A stretch of DNA of 10,657 nucleotides from Candidatus Thorarchaeota archaeon (GCA_004524595.1 SDOA01000128.1:1-10657); one strand, 5' to 3'; shown: positions 1 through 6,608, counted from the first letter of the stretch. The notes: generated by a model not told the origin, from the letters alone. Numbers and translations are program-made.

Positions 1-2
1 AC

Positions 3-875
3 GGAACATTCTCGAGTGTAGCATCTTGGCTTTGTACTGATTATGATTCTGATGGGGACGGATTGGGCGATGACATGGAAACGTACATGTATGGTACAGA
101 CAGCAATGATTGGGATAGTGATGACGATGGTCTCTCTGATGGACACGAATTTCTTTACTATAATACAGATCCGTTGAATCCAGATACCGATAACGATAAT
201 CTAGGAGATGCTGATGAGTTTACATACAACACAGACCCCCTTGACAGTGACTCTGATGACGATGGAATCCTGGATGGTGATGAGGTCTATATCTATGGAA
301 CGAATCCTCTCTCAATAGACTCGGACTTAGATACACTAAGTGATGGTGATGAAGTTTTCATCTATGGTACAGATCCATTAGATACTGATTCCGATAATGA
401 CGGTCTGCTTGATCCTGATGAGATCAATATCTATGGAACGGATCCTGCTGCCTGGAGTACAGATGGTGATATTCTGAGTGATGCTCAGGAGATTGCCTGG
501 GGCTATGATCCAAATGACACTGATGATCCCATAGATGCAGAATACCTGACCTATAGTGCCTGGCAGGTCTCTGGGACTACAGGGAAGGTACGAGCGAACC
601 ACTACTCTGCCATGGACTATGTCAAGGTGTACGTGAAATACAAGAACAGCCTTGGGTATTGGACAGCCTATTTCTATGTTGGCACAGACTATACACCTCT
701 CTACTACGGGGACTACTACGTGGAGTGGAGTCTTCTTCAGGGGTATATTGAAATGCAGGTGAATGTTCAGGCGTATGACTCAGCAGACCACTATCTTGGG
801 AGCGACCAACAGTATGTGTCACTACCCGGTGATGGTGGTGGCGGTAGACCTGGCGGCGATCCAGTTCCAGAGTAG
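3..875 (+). CDS. Acidic TSP3-like (calcium-binding type) repeat surface protein, 5' end outside the window
   Basis: The frame is open from the left edge of the window to the TAG at 873-875, so the gene is 5'-truncated here. The TTG at position 63 is internal, because codons before it already encode a repeat unit. The visible N-terminal half is about seven repeats of 22-24 residues with the core D-x-D-x-D-G-L-x-D-x-x-E followed by a YGTDP-like segment. This matches thrombospondin type 3 / bacterial-type calcium-binding repeats. A Tyr- and Val-rich, probably beta-sandwich region of about 100 residues follows, then a short Gly/Pro tail ending GGDPVPE. No C-terminal membrane helix is seen. By family the repeats bind calcium and stiffen extracellular proteins, so export is likely but the signal peptide would lie outside the window. 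The membrane-anchored propeller gene starts 33 nt downstream. The exact function is unknown. Confidence 0.85.
   Translation, partial: GTFSSVASWLCTDYDSDGDGLGDDMETYMYGTDSNDWDSDDDGLSDGHEFLYYNTDPLNPDTDNDNLGDADEFTYNTDPLDSDSDDDGILDGDEVYIYGTNPLSIDSDLDTLSDGDEVFIYGTDPLDTDSDNDGLLDPDEINIYGTDPAAWSTDGDILSDAQEIAWGYDPNDTDDPIDAEYLTYSAWQVSGTTGKVRANHYSAMDYVKVYVKYKNSLGYWTAYFYVGTDYTPLYYGDYYVEWSLLQGYIEMQVNVQAYDSADHYLGSDQQYVSLPGDGGGGRPGGDPVPE
39..530 (+). repeat. Tandem TSP3-like repeat array, about 7 units of 66-72 bp
   Basis: Seven consecutive coding repeats begin at the Asp codon at 39. Unit cores read roughly DSDGDGLGD, DSDDDGLSD, DTDNDNLGD, DSDDDGILD, DSDLDTLSD, DSDNDGLLD and TDGDILSD, each followed by an E and usually a YGTDP-type linker. 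Units 3 and 5 lose the conserved Gly of the DG pair, and unit 7 is shortened. The DNA copies have diverged although the protein pattern is kept, which points to old duplication under selection rather than a recent expansion. Confidence 0.85.
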
Positions 876-908
876 TCGAAAGTATTATTGGAGATCGCAT
901 TCTGAGAA

Positions 909-2105
909 ATGAAGGTAGTTGAATCAATTATGGATAAAGGTCCACTCCAACACCACAGGAGATTACGTCTGCTCATTGCCTTCATTATTCTTGGACTTGC
1001 CTTCTCAATCAGTCCGTCATCAGTCTATGCTGCAACAGACACAATGACTGATCAAGATAATACAACATGGATAGCAGTTGATCAAAATTACACTAAAGCG
1101 ATTTTCAGCGATGTATCATTTTTCAATGAAACACATGGTTGGGTCGTAGGTCAATGGACAGAGGGAAGCTCAGGCAACGGCATCGTCCTGCATACATCCG
1201 ATGGAGGAGAAACTTGGCAGACGCAACTGAAGAACGGTACTGAACAGAGGTATTACAGGATTGAACTCCTCAGCTATGATTCGGTATGGGTCGCAGGATA
1301 TAGTTCCCTCCTTCACTCGACTGATGGTGGTCTATCCTGGGAAGAATATCCTATTGTAAGTAGCAAATCTTTGATGAGTTTTGTGAAATTTATTAATGAG
1401 AACATCGGATGGACAGCGACAAACACCATTCTGTATAAGACCATAGATGCTGGACGAAACTGGACTGTTGTTTCTGGATGGACCTTTGATGACAATCCAT
1501 TGATGTTCCAATTCTTATCTGAAACCGAAGTCTGGTCTATAGGTTTTAATGGAATATATCTCAGCATTGATGGTGCTGAAACATGGACACAGGTATACAA
1601 GTATGGTGGTTGGGCGATCTCTATGCAGGATGATGGAGAAGGATGGGCTGTCAGTGATGCACACCTGATGCACGCCTCGAACAGGACAGACTGGCAAATA
1701 GTGTCATCTCCTAGTCATAATCCGTTAGATTCTCTCACACTCCCTTACTATTCTGACATCTTATTTATTGAAGAGAATGGCTGGATTGTTGGTCGTGATG
1801 TTCCAATTCTGCATACCCCTGATGGTGGAAACACATGGTTTGCCCAGAGTGTTCCAAGTAATATCCAACGTCGTCTTAAAGCACTAGATTTTCTCAACGA
1901 GACCTACGGGTGGGCAGTGGGTTATAATGGTGCAATTCTGAAGACCACGAGAGGGACCGCTCTCGGACTTCGTGTCTGGAATGGAGCGACTGACCCAATG
2001 TTCCTTGCTGTTGTGTTTTCCTTTGCAGGCATTGTAGTGATCATTAGTGGACTGTGGTATCGTCGGAGGAAAAAGAGAGAGCTGCAGACTGGCGCAATAC
2101 AATAA
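909..2105 (+). CDS. Ycf48/BNR-like beta-propeller, secreted and anchored by a C-terminal membrane helix
   Basis: The 398-residue protein begins with a signal peptide: basic HHRRLR at about residues 15-20, a hydrophobic core at 21-34 and a likely cleavage site after VYA at 39-41. It then carries about seven repeats of the form GW-x-V/A-G ... I-L-x-x-T-x-D-G-G-x-T-W, for example LHTSDGGETW, LHSTDGGLSW and LHTPDGGNTW. This is the Asp-box / BNR signature of Ycf48-, sortilin- and sialidase-like propellers. The C-terminus has one hydrophobic helix at about residues 363-383 and a YRRRKKR stop-transfer tail, placing the propeller outside the cell. No sialidase catalytic set is recognisable, so a scaffold or binding role is more likely than enzymatic activity. 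ATG 909 and ATG 930 are both possible starts, each with only a weak purine-rich site about 13 nt upstream. It probably shares a transcript with the repeat protein 33 nt upstream. Confidence 0.85.
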   Translation: MKVVESIMDKGPLQHHRRLRLLIAFIILGLAFSISPSSVYAATDTMTDQDNTTWIAVDQNYTKAIFSDVSFFNETHGWVVGQWTEGSSGNGIVLHTSDGGETWQTQLKNGTEQRYYRIELLSYDSVWVAGYSSLLHSTDGGLSWEEYPIVSSKSLMSFVKFINENIGWTATNTILYKTIDAGRNWTVVSGWTFDDNPLMFQFLSETEVWSIGFNGIYLSIDGAETWTQVYKYGGWAISMQDDGEGWAVSDAHLMHASNRTDWQIVSSPSHNPLDSLTLPYYSDILFIEENGWIVGRDVPILHTPDGGNTWFAQSVPSNIQRRLKALDFLNETYGWAVGYNGAILKTTRGTALGLRVWNGATDPMFLAVVFSFAGIVVIISGLWYRRRKKRELQTGAIQ

Positions 2106-2112
2106 TCTCAGA

Positions 2113-2123
2113 AAATAAATTAT
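2113..2123 (+). promoter_or_regulatory. Possible TATA/BRE element upstream of the tRNA 3' part
   Basis: An A+T-rich stretch, AAATAAATTAT, follows a purine-rich AGAA that could act as a BRE. An archaeal start site about 25 nt downstream would fall near 2140-2145, at the edge of the tRNA-like sequence. This would let the 3' part be transcribed on its own, but any A+T-rich spacer could look the same. Confidence 0.25.
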
Positions 2124-2134
2124 GAATTACTGCA

Positions 2135-2200
2135 TCATGTGACCCGGGTTCGAATAAGTTGATGACCTCCATCTCTCTGAAACTCCCGGCCGGGGCACCA
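2135..2200 (+). tRNA. 3' part of a tRNA gene (probably Glu-type) with a T-loop intron; no 5' half seen
   Basis: Joining 2144-2154 to 2184-2200 gives a canonical tRNA 3' end: T-stem CCGGG, T-loop TTCGAAT, T-stem CCCGG, acceptor strand CCGGGGC (2190-2196), discriminator A (2197) and encoded CCA (2198-2200). A variable-loop-like TGAC precedes it at 2140-2143, and TCATG at 2135-2139 could be the 3' side of an anticodon stem. The matching 5' acceptor strand would be GCCCCGG. I find it nowhere on the + strand upstream or downstream, and there is no D-arm. In archaea GCCCCGG with A73 best fits tRNA-Glu; Asp normally has G73. The gene is therefore either the 3' half of a split tRNA or a remnant. The 5' boundary given here is a guess. 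It sits between two convergent protein genes. Confidence 0.6.
2155..2183 (+). other. 29-nt bulge-helix-bulge intron in the tRNA T-loop (canonical position 59/60)
   Basis: The flanks fold as the archaeal splicing-endonuclease substrate. The outer helix is the T-stem CCGGG (2144-2148) with CCCGG (2185-2189). The 4-bp central helix is TTCG (2149-2152) with TGAA (2178-2181), one pair being G-U. Two 3-nt bulges lie on opposite strands, AAT (2153-2155) and ACT (2182-2184). The usual cut after the second bulge base on each side removes 29 nt and restores a perfect TTCGAAT loop. The intron interior forms GATG/CATC (2161-2164 with 2170-2173) around a 5-nt loop, with a loose internal loop beneath it, so the inner helix is relaxed. 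Introns at 59/60 are known from archaeal tRNAs. Confidence 0.7.
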
Positions 2201-2229
2201 ATTTCTTTTATAAAATTCATTCTTTAATT

Positions 2230-3087
2230 CTAGTTCAATGAGAGACGCATATTAAAGTCAACTGAGTCATAGGAATGTGTCAGAGAACCAGACGATATCA
2301 CATCAATCTGATTTCTGGCATAGTCTTTGATATTTTCTTCATTTATTCCACCTGAGATCTCAAGGATTACCTTACCAAACACTCCCTCATGCTTAAGGAC
2401 CTCAATTAATCCACCTACGTCATCTGGTTTGAAATTATCAAGGAGAATAATATCCGCTCCTGCACTGATTGCTTCAAGCGTTTCTTGTAGAGTCCGTGCT
2501 TCGCATGATATCTTCTTACTGAATGAAACCGTTTCTCTTGCTACACTGACTGCAGCACGAACGCCACCAACAGCAGTGATATGATTGTTCTTTATCAAGA
2601 CCATGTCATCAAGAGCATATCGATGGGGGTCTCCTTCCCCAATTTTCACAGCACGCTTCTCAAAGAATCTGAAACCTGGTGTTGTCTTTCTTGTACATGC
2701 CACCCTGATATTTGGATTGACTTCTCTGGCTAGACTCACCATTCTGTACGTCTTGGTCGCAATTCCACTCATCCGTTGCATTATGTTCAGACACACTCGT
2801 TCAATAGTCAGTAGAGTTCTGGCTGGACCTTTCAATCGCATGACAGGTTCTCCGGGATTGACCCAGTTTCCCTCGAATGCAAGGACTTCATAGATAAGTC
2901 CTGAGAACTCAGCAATAGCAGAGACCTCCTTAATTCCTGCCAGCATTGCTTTTTCTCTTGCATAGATTGTGGCAAGAGCCTTCTTATCCTCAGGGATGGT
3001 CACCTGAGTGGTCAGGTCTCCTGACCTGACATCTTCTTCAATGAACCTCTTTAGGGTTTCTATAATACTCGAAGGGAGGGTATTCAT
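2230..3087 (-). CDS. nadC: Quinolinate phosphoribosyltransferase (nicotinate-nucleotide pyrophosphorylase, carboxylating)
   Basis: The enzyme converts quinolinate and PRPP to nicotinate mononucleotide, CO2 and diphosphate, the step where de novo NAD synthesis joins the salvage route. Family motifs are clear, numbered from the ATG at 3087: TRKTTPG (132-138) and EGDPHRY (151-157) for substrate binding, a Lys at 166 in VLIKNNH, CEA (195-197), ILLDN (214-218), EISGGI (243-248) and SSGSLTHS (265-272). The length of 285 residues is normal. ATG 3087 is preferred because GGTGAT (3091-3096) lies just upstream at ribosome-binding distance. A GTG at 3105 would add six residues and overlap the AMMECR1 stop as GTGA, and remains possible. 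The gene is last in the minus-strand run and converges on the tRNA fragment. The ModD paralogue is an alternative, but no molybdate-transport genes are nearby. Confidence 0.95.
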   Translation of the reverse strand: MNTLPSSIIETLKRFIEEDVRSGDLTTQVTIPEDKKALATIYAREKAMLAGIKEVSAIAEFSGLIYEVLAFEGNWVNPGEPVMRLKGPARTLLTIERVCLNIMQRMSGIATKTYRMVSLAREVNPNIRVACTRKTTPGFRFFEKRAVKIGEGDPHRYALDDMVLIKNNHITAVGGVRAAVSVARETVSFSKKISCEARTLQETLEAISAGADIILLDNFKPDDVGGLIEVLKHEGVFGKVILEISGGINEENIKDYARNQIDVISSGSLTHSYDSVDFNMRLSLN

Positions 3088-3090
3088 ATC

Positions 3091-3096
3091 ATCACC
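3091..3096 (-). promoter_or_regulatory. Ribosome-binding site favouring the nadC ATG at 3087
   Basis: The minus strand reads GGTGAT just before the ATG at 3087, with GGTG 5 nt from the start codon. The alternative GTG at 3105 has no purine-rich site at the right distance. The site lies just after the upstream AMMECR1 stop codon, consistent with translational coupling. Confidence 0.55.
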
Positions 3097-3101
3097 AACT
3101 A

Positions 3102-3731
3102 TCACATTCTGGGATGTTTTGGGTCTCGAATTATGTTTCCTCTTGGTTTTTCCTCACCAAAGATCTCAGCTTGAAAGGACATGAATTCTGTCCTTTTATC
3201 CCTCCATGCATCTTTAGGAAGTCCTGCCTTATTGCAAGTATGTTCTAAGAATTCTTTGGTATTCCATTCCCACTCTACTGGAACCTGAGGGAGCAATAGA
3301 CCACGCCATGTGTCTCTGACTGCAATAAGACCATCACGCCCAACTTTGATTAGTTCTAACAGATCATCTGGTTTCGCGTACTCGATTTTTTTTGGTGGTG
3401 TAAGGACACTCAGTTCGACCAAGACCGAATCAAGTTCCTTTGGGGAAACAGGTGGGAAGCGTGGGTCATGAACTGCAGAATCAATGGCTGAATCGATTGT
3501 GGCTTGAACGAGCGGTTGATTGGGGTATGGTCTGCCGATACATCCACGTAAGGACACATGGTCTCCTGTTATCACATTCAGTGTTACAAAGACTCCAGAT
3601 TTCACCTTCAATCGTTCTGATGGTATTTCTGGTGTTTCGTGTTTTATCTTATGTGTTACATATTTGTCTACTGTGTCCCTTGCTAGACTGACTAGAAAGG
3701 CACCATCCTCTTCAGAATATTCGTAAGACAT
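3102..3731 (-). CDS. AMMECR1-domain protein
   Basis: This 209-residue protein covers the full AMMECR1 domain. Visible signatures are the invariant LRGCIG (61-66), the HDPRFPPV segment (88-95), LSVLTPP (107-113), GRDGLIAV (131-138), and LLPQVPVEW followed by FLEHTCNKAGL (146-171). AMMECR1 proteins are soluble, present in nearly all archaea and eukaryotes and in many bacteria, and have no firmly established biochemical activity; the conserved Cys in LRGCIG suggests a functional site. It lies between pyrC, 44 nt upstream, and nadC, whose possible GTG start overlaps this gene's TGA. That suggests co-translation with nadC and perhaps a role near nucleotide or NAD metabolism, which is inference. 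The start is the ATG at 3731, preceded only by a weak GTGA. Confidence 0.93.
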   Translation of the reverse strand: MSYEYSEEDGAFLVSLARDTVDKYVTHKIKHETPEIPSERLKVKSGVFVTLNVITGDHVSLRGCIGRPYPNQPLVQATIDSAIDSAVHDPRFPPVSPKELDSVLVELSVLTPPKKIEYAKPDDLLELIKVGRDGLIAVRDTWRGLLLPQVPVEWEWNTKEFLEHTCNKAGLPKDAWRDKRTEFMSFQAEIFGEEKPRGNIIRDPKHPRM

Positions 3732-3775
3732 TCACATCGACTCAACCATATCTGTAACTTCTTGCGTTATTTGTT

Positions 3776-5098
3776 TTACAGTTGTGAACTTCTACGTATT
3801 GGTACTCGCCCAGCTACACCTGGCCCTACCATGAATTTCCCATCTTTATACACAATGACTCCACCCACCACTGTTGTAACTGGACGAGCAAGAACACGGT
3901 GTCCTTCAAATGGCGTTATTTTTGCCTTTGAGATGAAGTTTGCACCTGATATCCACCACTCCTCTCTTCGCACCAACACAATATCTGCATCGAAGCCTCT
4001 TGCTAAAATACCCTTGTTAGGAATTCCAAGAATTGTAGCTGGCCCTGAACAACAACATCTTAGATAGTCTATCCATGATAGTCTTCCCTCAAAGACCTCA
4101 GTTAACATCAATGGAAGGGTGGTTTCGAGTCCTGGAATCCCTGATGCAGCCTGCAGAAAAGGCGCAGTCTTTTCCTCAGTTGTATGAGGTGCATGATCTG
4201 ATGCAACACAATCAATTGCGCATTGTTTACAGAGTGCTTGTGACAACATAACGGAATCATAGGGTGATCTAAGAGGAGGTAGCATTTTTGCAGAGCCATC
4301 ATCATGCGGAAACTGGTCACCAGACAGAAACATATGATGTGGGGTTGCCTCTGCAGTGAGGGTCTGTTCAGCTCTATGTTCTAGAATGAGTCTAGCTGTT
4401 GCCGCACAACTTACATGACAGACATGAAGTCTTGCTTCGTATTCGATTTTAGCATCCAAGAATGTTTGAAGTGACTTTACTTCGCTCTCACAGCTATGTA
4501 TCAGAAAGAACTGTTCTCTATCTTTAGGAACATCTGCTCTTTTTGATGAATCTGGATGAAAGAGGAGTGGAAGATTGTGTGTTCTTGCAATTTGAAAACA
4601 TTGTTTTATCCTGTTAAAATCATAATCGAAATCACCAGCCAGAGGTGAGTGAGGGTAGACCTTTAGACCTAGAATATCTGGTACCATTGTTACATCAAAA
4701 TTCCTGGCTGTCTTTGGGATTCCCGCATAGAATCCGACGTTCACGTAACGTTTTGCGGTTGCGCTCTCAATCTTAGTATCGAGTACTCTTCGTGTAAGAA
4801 CTGGAGGATCTGAATTTGGCATATCAACAACAGTTGTAACACCCCCTGCCGCTGCTGCCATTGTACCTGTTTGGTAATCCTCCTTTTCTGTCTGATTCAG
4901 GTCTCGTAGATGAACATGCATATCGATAAGACCAGGAAGAACATACAGCCCTCTGCAGTCAATTATTTTTCTTGCTTCGGGTTCATCCTTGTGATTGTAT
5001 ATACCCTCTATTATACCACAATCAATAGCTACAGATTGTATTGTTTCCCTGTCATTTTCAATAATGATGCCATCTCTGAGGAGCATATCCACAGTCAT
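3776..5098 (-). CDS. pyrC: Dihydroorotase (class I, amidohydrolase superfamily)
   Basis: The enzyme interconverts N-carbamoyl-aspartate and dihydroorotate, the third step of pyrimidine synthesis. Numbered from the ATG at 5098 (440 residues), the metal ligands are visible: the HVHLRD motif with H61, H63 and R65, K146 in GLKVY as the probable carbamylated lysine, H181 in LLFHPD, H228 in HVCHVS and D301 in ASDHAPH. The MPNSDPP segment (94-100) binds substrate in the family. C-terminal GFDADIVLV and the final beta sandwich are typical of amidohydrolases. Hydantoinase and allantoinase are relatives, but the HLRD and MPN context favours dihydroorotase. A GTG at 5107 and an ATG at 5086 are alternative starts; none has a strong ribosome-binding site, so a short-leader transcript is possible. 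It is third in a five-gene minus-strand run. Confidence 0.93.
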   Translation of the reverse strand: MTVDMLLRDGIIIENDRETIQSVAIDCGIIEGIYNHKDEPEARKIIDCRGLYVLPGLIDMHVHLRDLNQTEKEDYQTGTMAAAAGGVTTVVDMPNSDPPVLTRRVLDTKIESATAKRYVNVGFYAGIPKTARNFDVTMVPDILGLKVYPHSPLAGDFDYDFNRIKQCFQIARTHNLPLLFHPDSSKRADVPKDREQFFLIHSCESEVKSLQTFLDAKIEYEARLHVCHVSCAATARLILEHRAEQTLTAEATPHHMFLSGDQFPHDDGSAKMLPPLRSPYDSVMLSQALCKQCAIDCVASDHAPHTTEEKTAPFLQAASGIPGLETTLPLMLTEVFEGRLSWIDYLRCCCSGPATILGIPNKGILARGFDADIVLVRREEWWISGANFISKAKITPFEGHRVLARPVTTVVGGVIVYKDGKFMVGPGVAGRVPIRRSSQL

Positions 5099-5123
5099 TT
5101 GACACACACGCCAGTGCTATTGT

Positions 5124-5133
5124 CTAATATTAG
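5124..5133 (-). promoter_or_regulatory. Possible TATA-like palindrome before pyrC
   Basis: CTAATATTAG is a perfect 10-bp palindrome 25-35 nt before the pyrC start, in the 38-47 nt gap after the four-CBS gene. At that spacing a transcript would start close to the pyrC start codon, which would explain the lack of a ribosome-binding site. It could be an internal promoter of the run or simply A+T-rich spacer. Confidence 0.3.
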
Positions 5134-5145
5134 CAATGATGCTAC

Positions 5146-5964
5146 TTATTCAGATGTATCCGGCACCTTAAACTTGTTTGCCACAAAACGTGTGAAATCA
5201 GTGGCACTAATCATACCAACAAGTCGGTTACCCTTTTCAACAACAGGAAGAGTACTGAGCTTTGCTCCAAGCATCTTGGAAGCAGCCATTGCAATAGAGT
5301 CGTCCGGTGATACCAGCGGCGGCTGCTGGAGCATTGCATCAACTACACGAATCTGTCTAACTTGGTTTGCACGGTGCTTGTCTGGAACCTCAACTGTAAA
5401 GCGAGCCATTGCTTCAGCCACCATTCTCTCAGTAATAAGTCCTAGAACTCGGCCACCATCTGTTACAGGCAGTCCTGAATATCCTGCCTCTAACATGTCT
5501 CCTCTTGCTTTAATCAGTCGTGAAACTGGATTGACCTGAAGTATCTCCCCTCTAGTCATTAACTCCGCTACTTTGATTTTATCGAAACGATCCACGAGTT
5601 TTGAGATCTCTGCCTTTGTAATGACACCTACAAGAATTCCCTCGCTATCGACAACGGGACACCCGCTCATTCCTCTATCAATCATTAATTGAGCGACATC
5701 AGTTACATCATCATCGGGACCAACAGTGATTACAGTATCCGTCATTGCACTAGATACGTGGAGTCTCTTTATTGAAAGTGCAACTACTTTACTTACACCT
5801 AGTCTATCAGCGATATCTGCATAGGTTAAGATGCCTGTGACCACTCCATTTTGAGAGACAATAAGGCGATCAACTCCCTTCTTGTCAAGTTGTTCGAGCG
5901 CTCTTGATAGTCTCTCATCTTTATCTATTGTAACTGGTTCTACCATAATCTGACTTACTTGCAT
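5146..5964 (-). CDS. Four-CBS-domain (two Bateman modules) regulatory protein
   Basis: The protein of 272 residues from ATG 5964 consists of four CBS motifs at about 2-56, 68-123, 132-185 and 207-261, with no catalytic or DNA-binding domain attached. CBS pairs bind adenosine nucleotides such as AMP, ATP, S-adenosylmethionine or NAD, and act as energy or cofactor sensors. The ribose-binding pattern S/T-x-x-D is intact in motif 1 (TYAD) and motif 4 (SATD) but altered in motif 2 (TKAE) and motif 3 (TERM), so perhaps only two of four sites are competent. A GGAGG site lies 2 nt before ATG 5970 and 8 nt before ATG 5964; the latter spacing is better, so 5964 is chosen. The gene lies 40-46 nt after the CBS/zinc-ribbon gene and 38-47 nt before pyrC. 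The ligand and partner cannot be read from sequence. Confidence 0.9.
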   Translation of the reverse strand: MQVSQIMVEPVTIDKDERLSRALEQLDKKGVDRLIVSQNGVVTGILTYADIADRLGVSKVVALSIKRLHVSSAMTDTVITVGPDDDVTDVAQLMIDRGMSGCPVVDSEGILVGVITKAEISKLVDRFDKIKVAELMTRGEILQVNPVSRLIKARGDMLEAGYSGLPVTDGGRVLGLITERMVAEAMARFTVEVPDKHRANQVRQIRVVDAMLQQPPLVSPDDSIAMAASKMLGAKLSTLPVVEKGNRLVGMISATDFTRFVANKFKVPDTSE

Positions 5965-5972
5965 TTTCATTT

Positions 5973-5977
5973 CCTCC
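5973..5977 (-). promoter_or_regulatory. Shine-Dalgarno GGAGG of the four-CBS gene
   Basis: The minus strand has GGAGG, 8 nt before ATG 5964 and only 2 nt before ATG 5970. The spacing decides for the second ATG. A full motif like this is absent before most other genes here. Confidence 0.7.
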
Positions 5978-6010
5978 GATATGACCTGACCGCGTTAGAA
6001 TGACTCTATA

Positions 6011-6595
6011 TCACTCCTCTTCCCAGCTTTCACGACAGGATTCACAAAGATACTCGCCATCTTGTAGGATAAGGTCCGTAGAATACTCTCCACAGCTAGA
6101 ACACTCACCACCATACGCAATAAGGTCTTCGTCCTCCTCACTCATGATATTTCTCGATGATTCCTCGTCTTTGAGTCTTAGTGATTCAACAAGTATATCG
6201 ATAAGTTCTGGAGACCAACGAAGAATATCTCTGGATGTGATGATTCCTGCAAGAGAGTTATTTTTCAATACAGCAACGCGTCTAATATTACTCTTTGCCA
6301 TCACTCTCATGGCTTCAGTAAGTCCTGTCCCTGGTTCTACATGAATAATTGGAGATGACATGATCTCAGATGCTCTTGTTTTTTTAGCATCTCTCTCTTC
6401 TGCAATTACTCGTCTTACTATATCTGCTTCTGTAATTATTCCTACTGGTTTTTCATTAATTGTGACAATGACTGAACTAATGTCCATATCTGACATGGAT
6501 TTTGCAACCTCAAATACTGAGGCATCTGGGGATATAGTCACAACATTGACTGCCATGATGTCTCTTACAAACATTGAATGAGTGGGATCGGACAT
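6011..6595 (-). CDS. CBS-pair protein with C-terminal zinc ribbon
   Basis: The 194-residue protein has two CBS motifs at about 8-64 and 75-127, both with intact ribose-binding patterns (TEAD at 55-58, TSRD at 120-123), so adenine-nucleotide binding is plausible. An acidic linker (about 140-160) leads to a C-terminal zinc ribbon with C165-x-x-C168 and C184-x-x-C187. CBS-plus-zinc-ribbon proteins recur in archaea and are thought to be regulators, the ribbon serving for protein or nucleic-acid contacts; the target is unknown. It has a near-perfect Shine-Dalgarno and a TATA-like box about 90 nt upstream, so it probably heads the five-gene run ending with nadC. The next gene, also a CBS protein, starts 40-46 nt downstream, and the two may assemble together. 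Confidence 0.92.
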   Translation of the reverse strand: MSDPTHSMFVRDIMAVNVVTISPDASVFEVAKSMSDMDISSVIVTINEKPVGIITEADIVRRVIAEERDAKKTRASEIMSSPIIHVEPGTGLTEAMRVMAKSNIRRVAVLKNNSLAGIITSRDILRWSPELIDILVESLRLKDEESSRNIMSEEDEDLIAYGGECSSCGEYSTDLILQDGEYLCESCRESWEEE

Positions 6596-6600
6596 TTTAG

Positions 6601-6608
6601 GACCTCCT
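6601..6608 (-). promoter_or_regulatory. Strong Shine-Dalgarno of the CBS/zinc-ribbon gene
   Basis: The minus strand reads AGGAGGTC, ending 5 nt before the ATG at 6595. It is the best ribosome-binding site in the window and fixes the start. It implies a leadered transcript, in agreement with the TATA-like box at 6681-6690. Confidence 0.8.

Noticed and set aside
863..935. Frameshift joining the repeat protein to the propeller gene
   Set aside because: The propeller has its own signal peptide and start codons, and the repeat protein ends in a natural-looking Gly/Pro tail. The two are best read as separate genes.
2121..2139. Anticodon-arm-like hairpin TATGA/TCATG directly before the tRNA variable loop
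   Set aside because: The loop is 9 nt rather than 7, one pair is T-G, and no D-arm or 5' acceptor strand precedes it. I left it as uncertain and did not call an anticodon.
2144..2200. Permuted tRNA gene (3' half placed before the 5' half)
   Set aside because: T-stem 5' side, T-loop and T-stem 3' side are in normal order, and no 5' half starting GCCCCGG follows downstream.
4910..5539. 209-codon open frame on the + strand over pyrC and the four-CBS gene
   Set aside because: It runs antisense across two well-supported genes and a gap between them, has no recognisable domain, and is a shadow of their codon usage.
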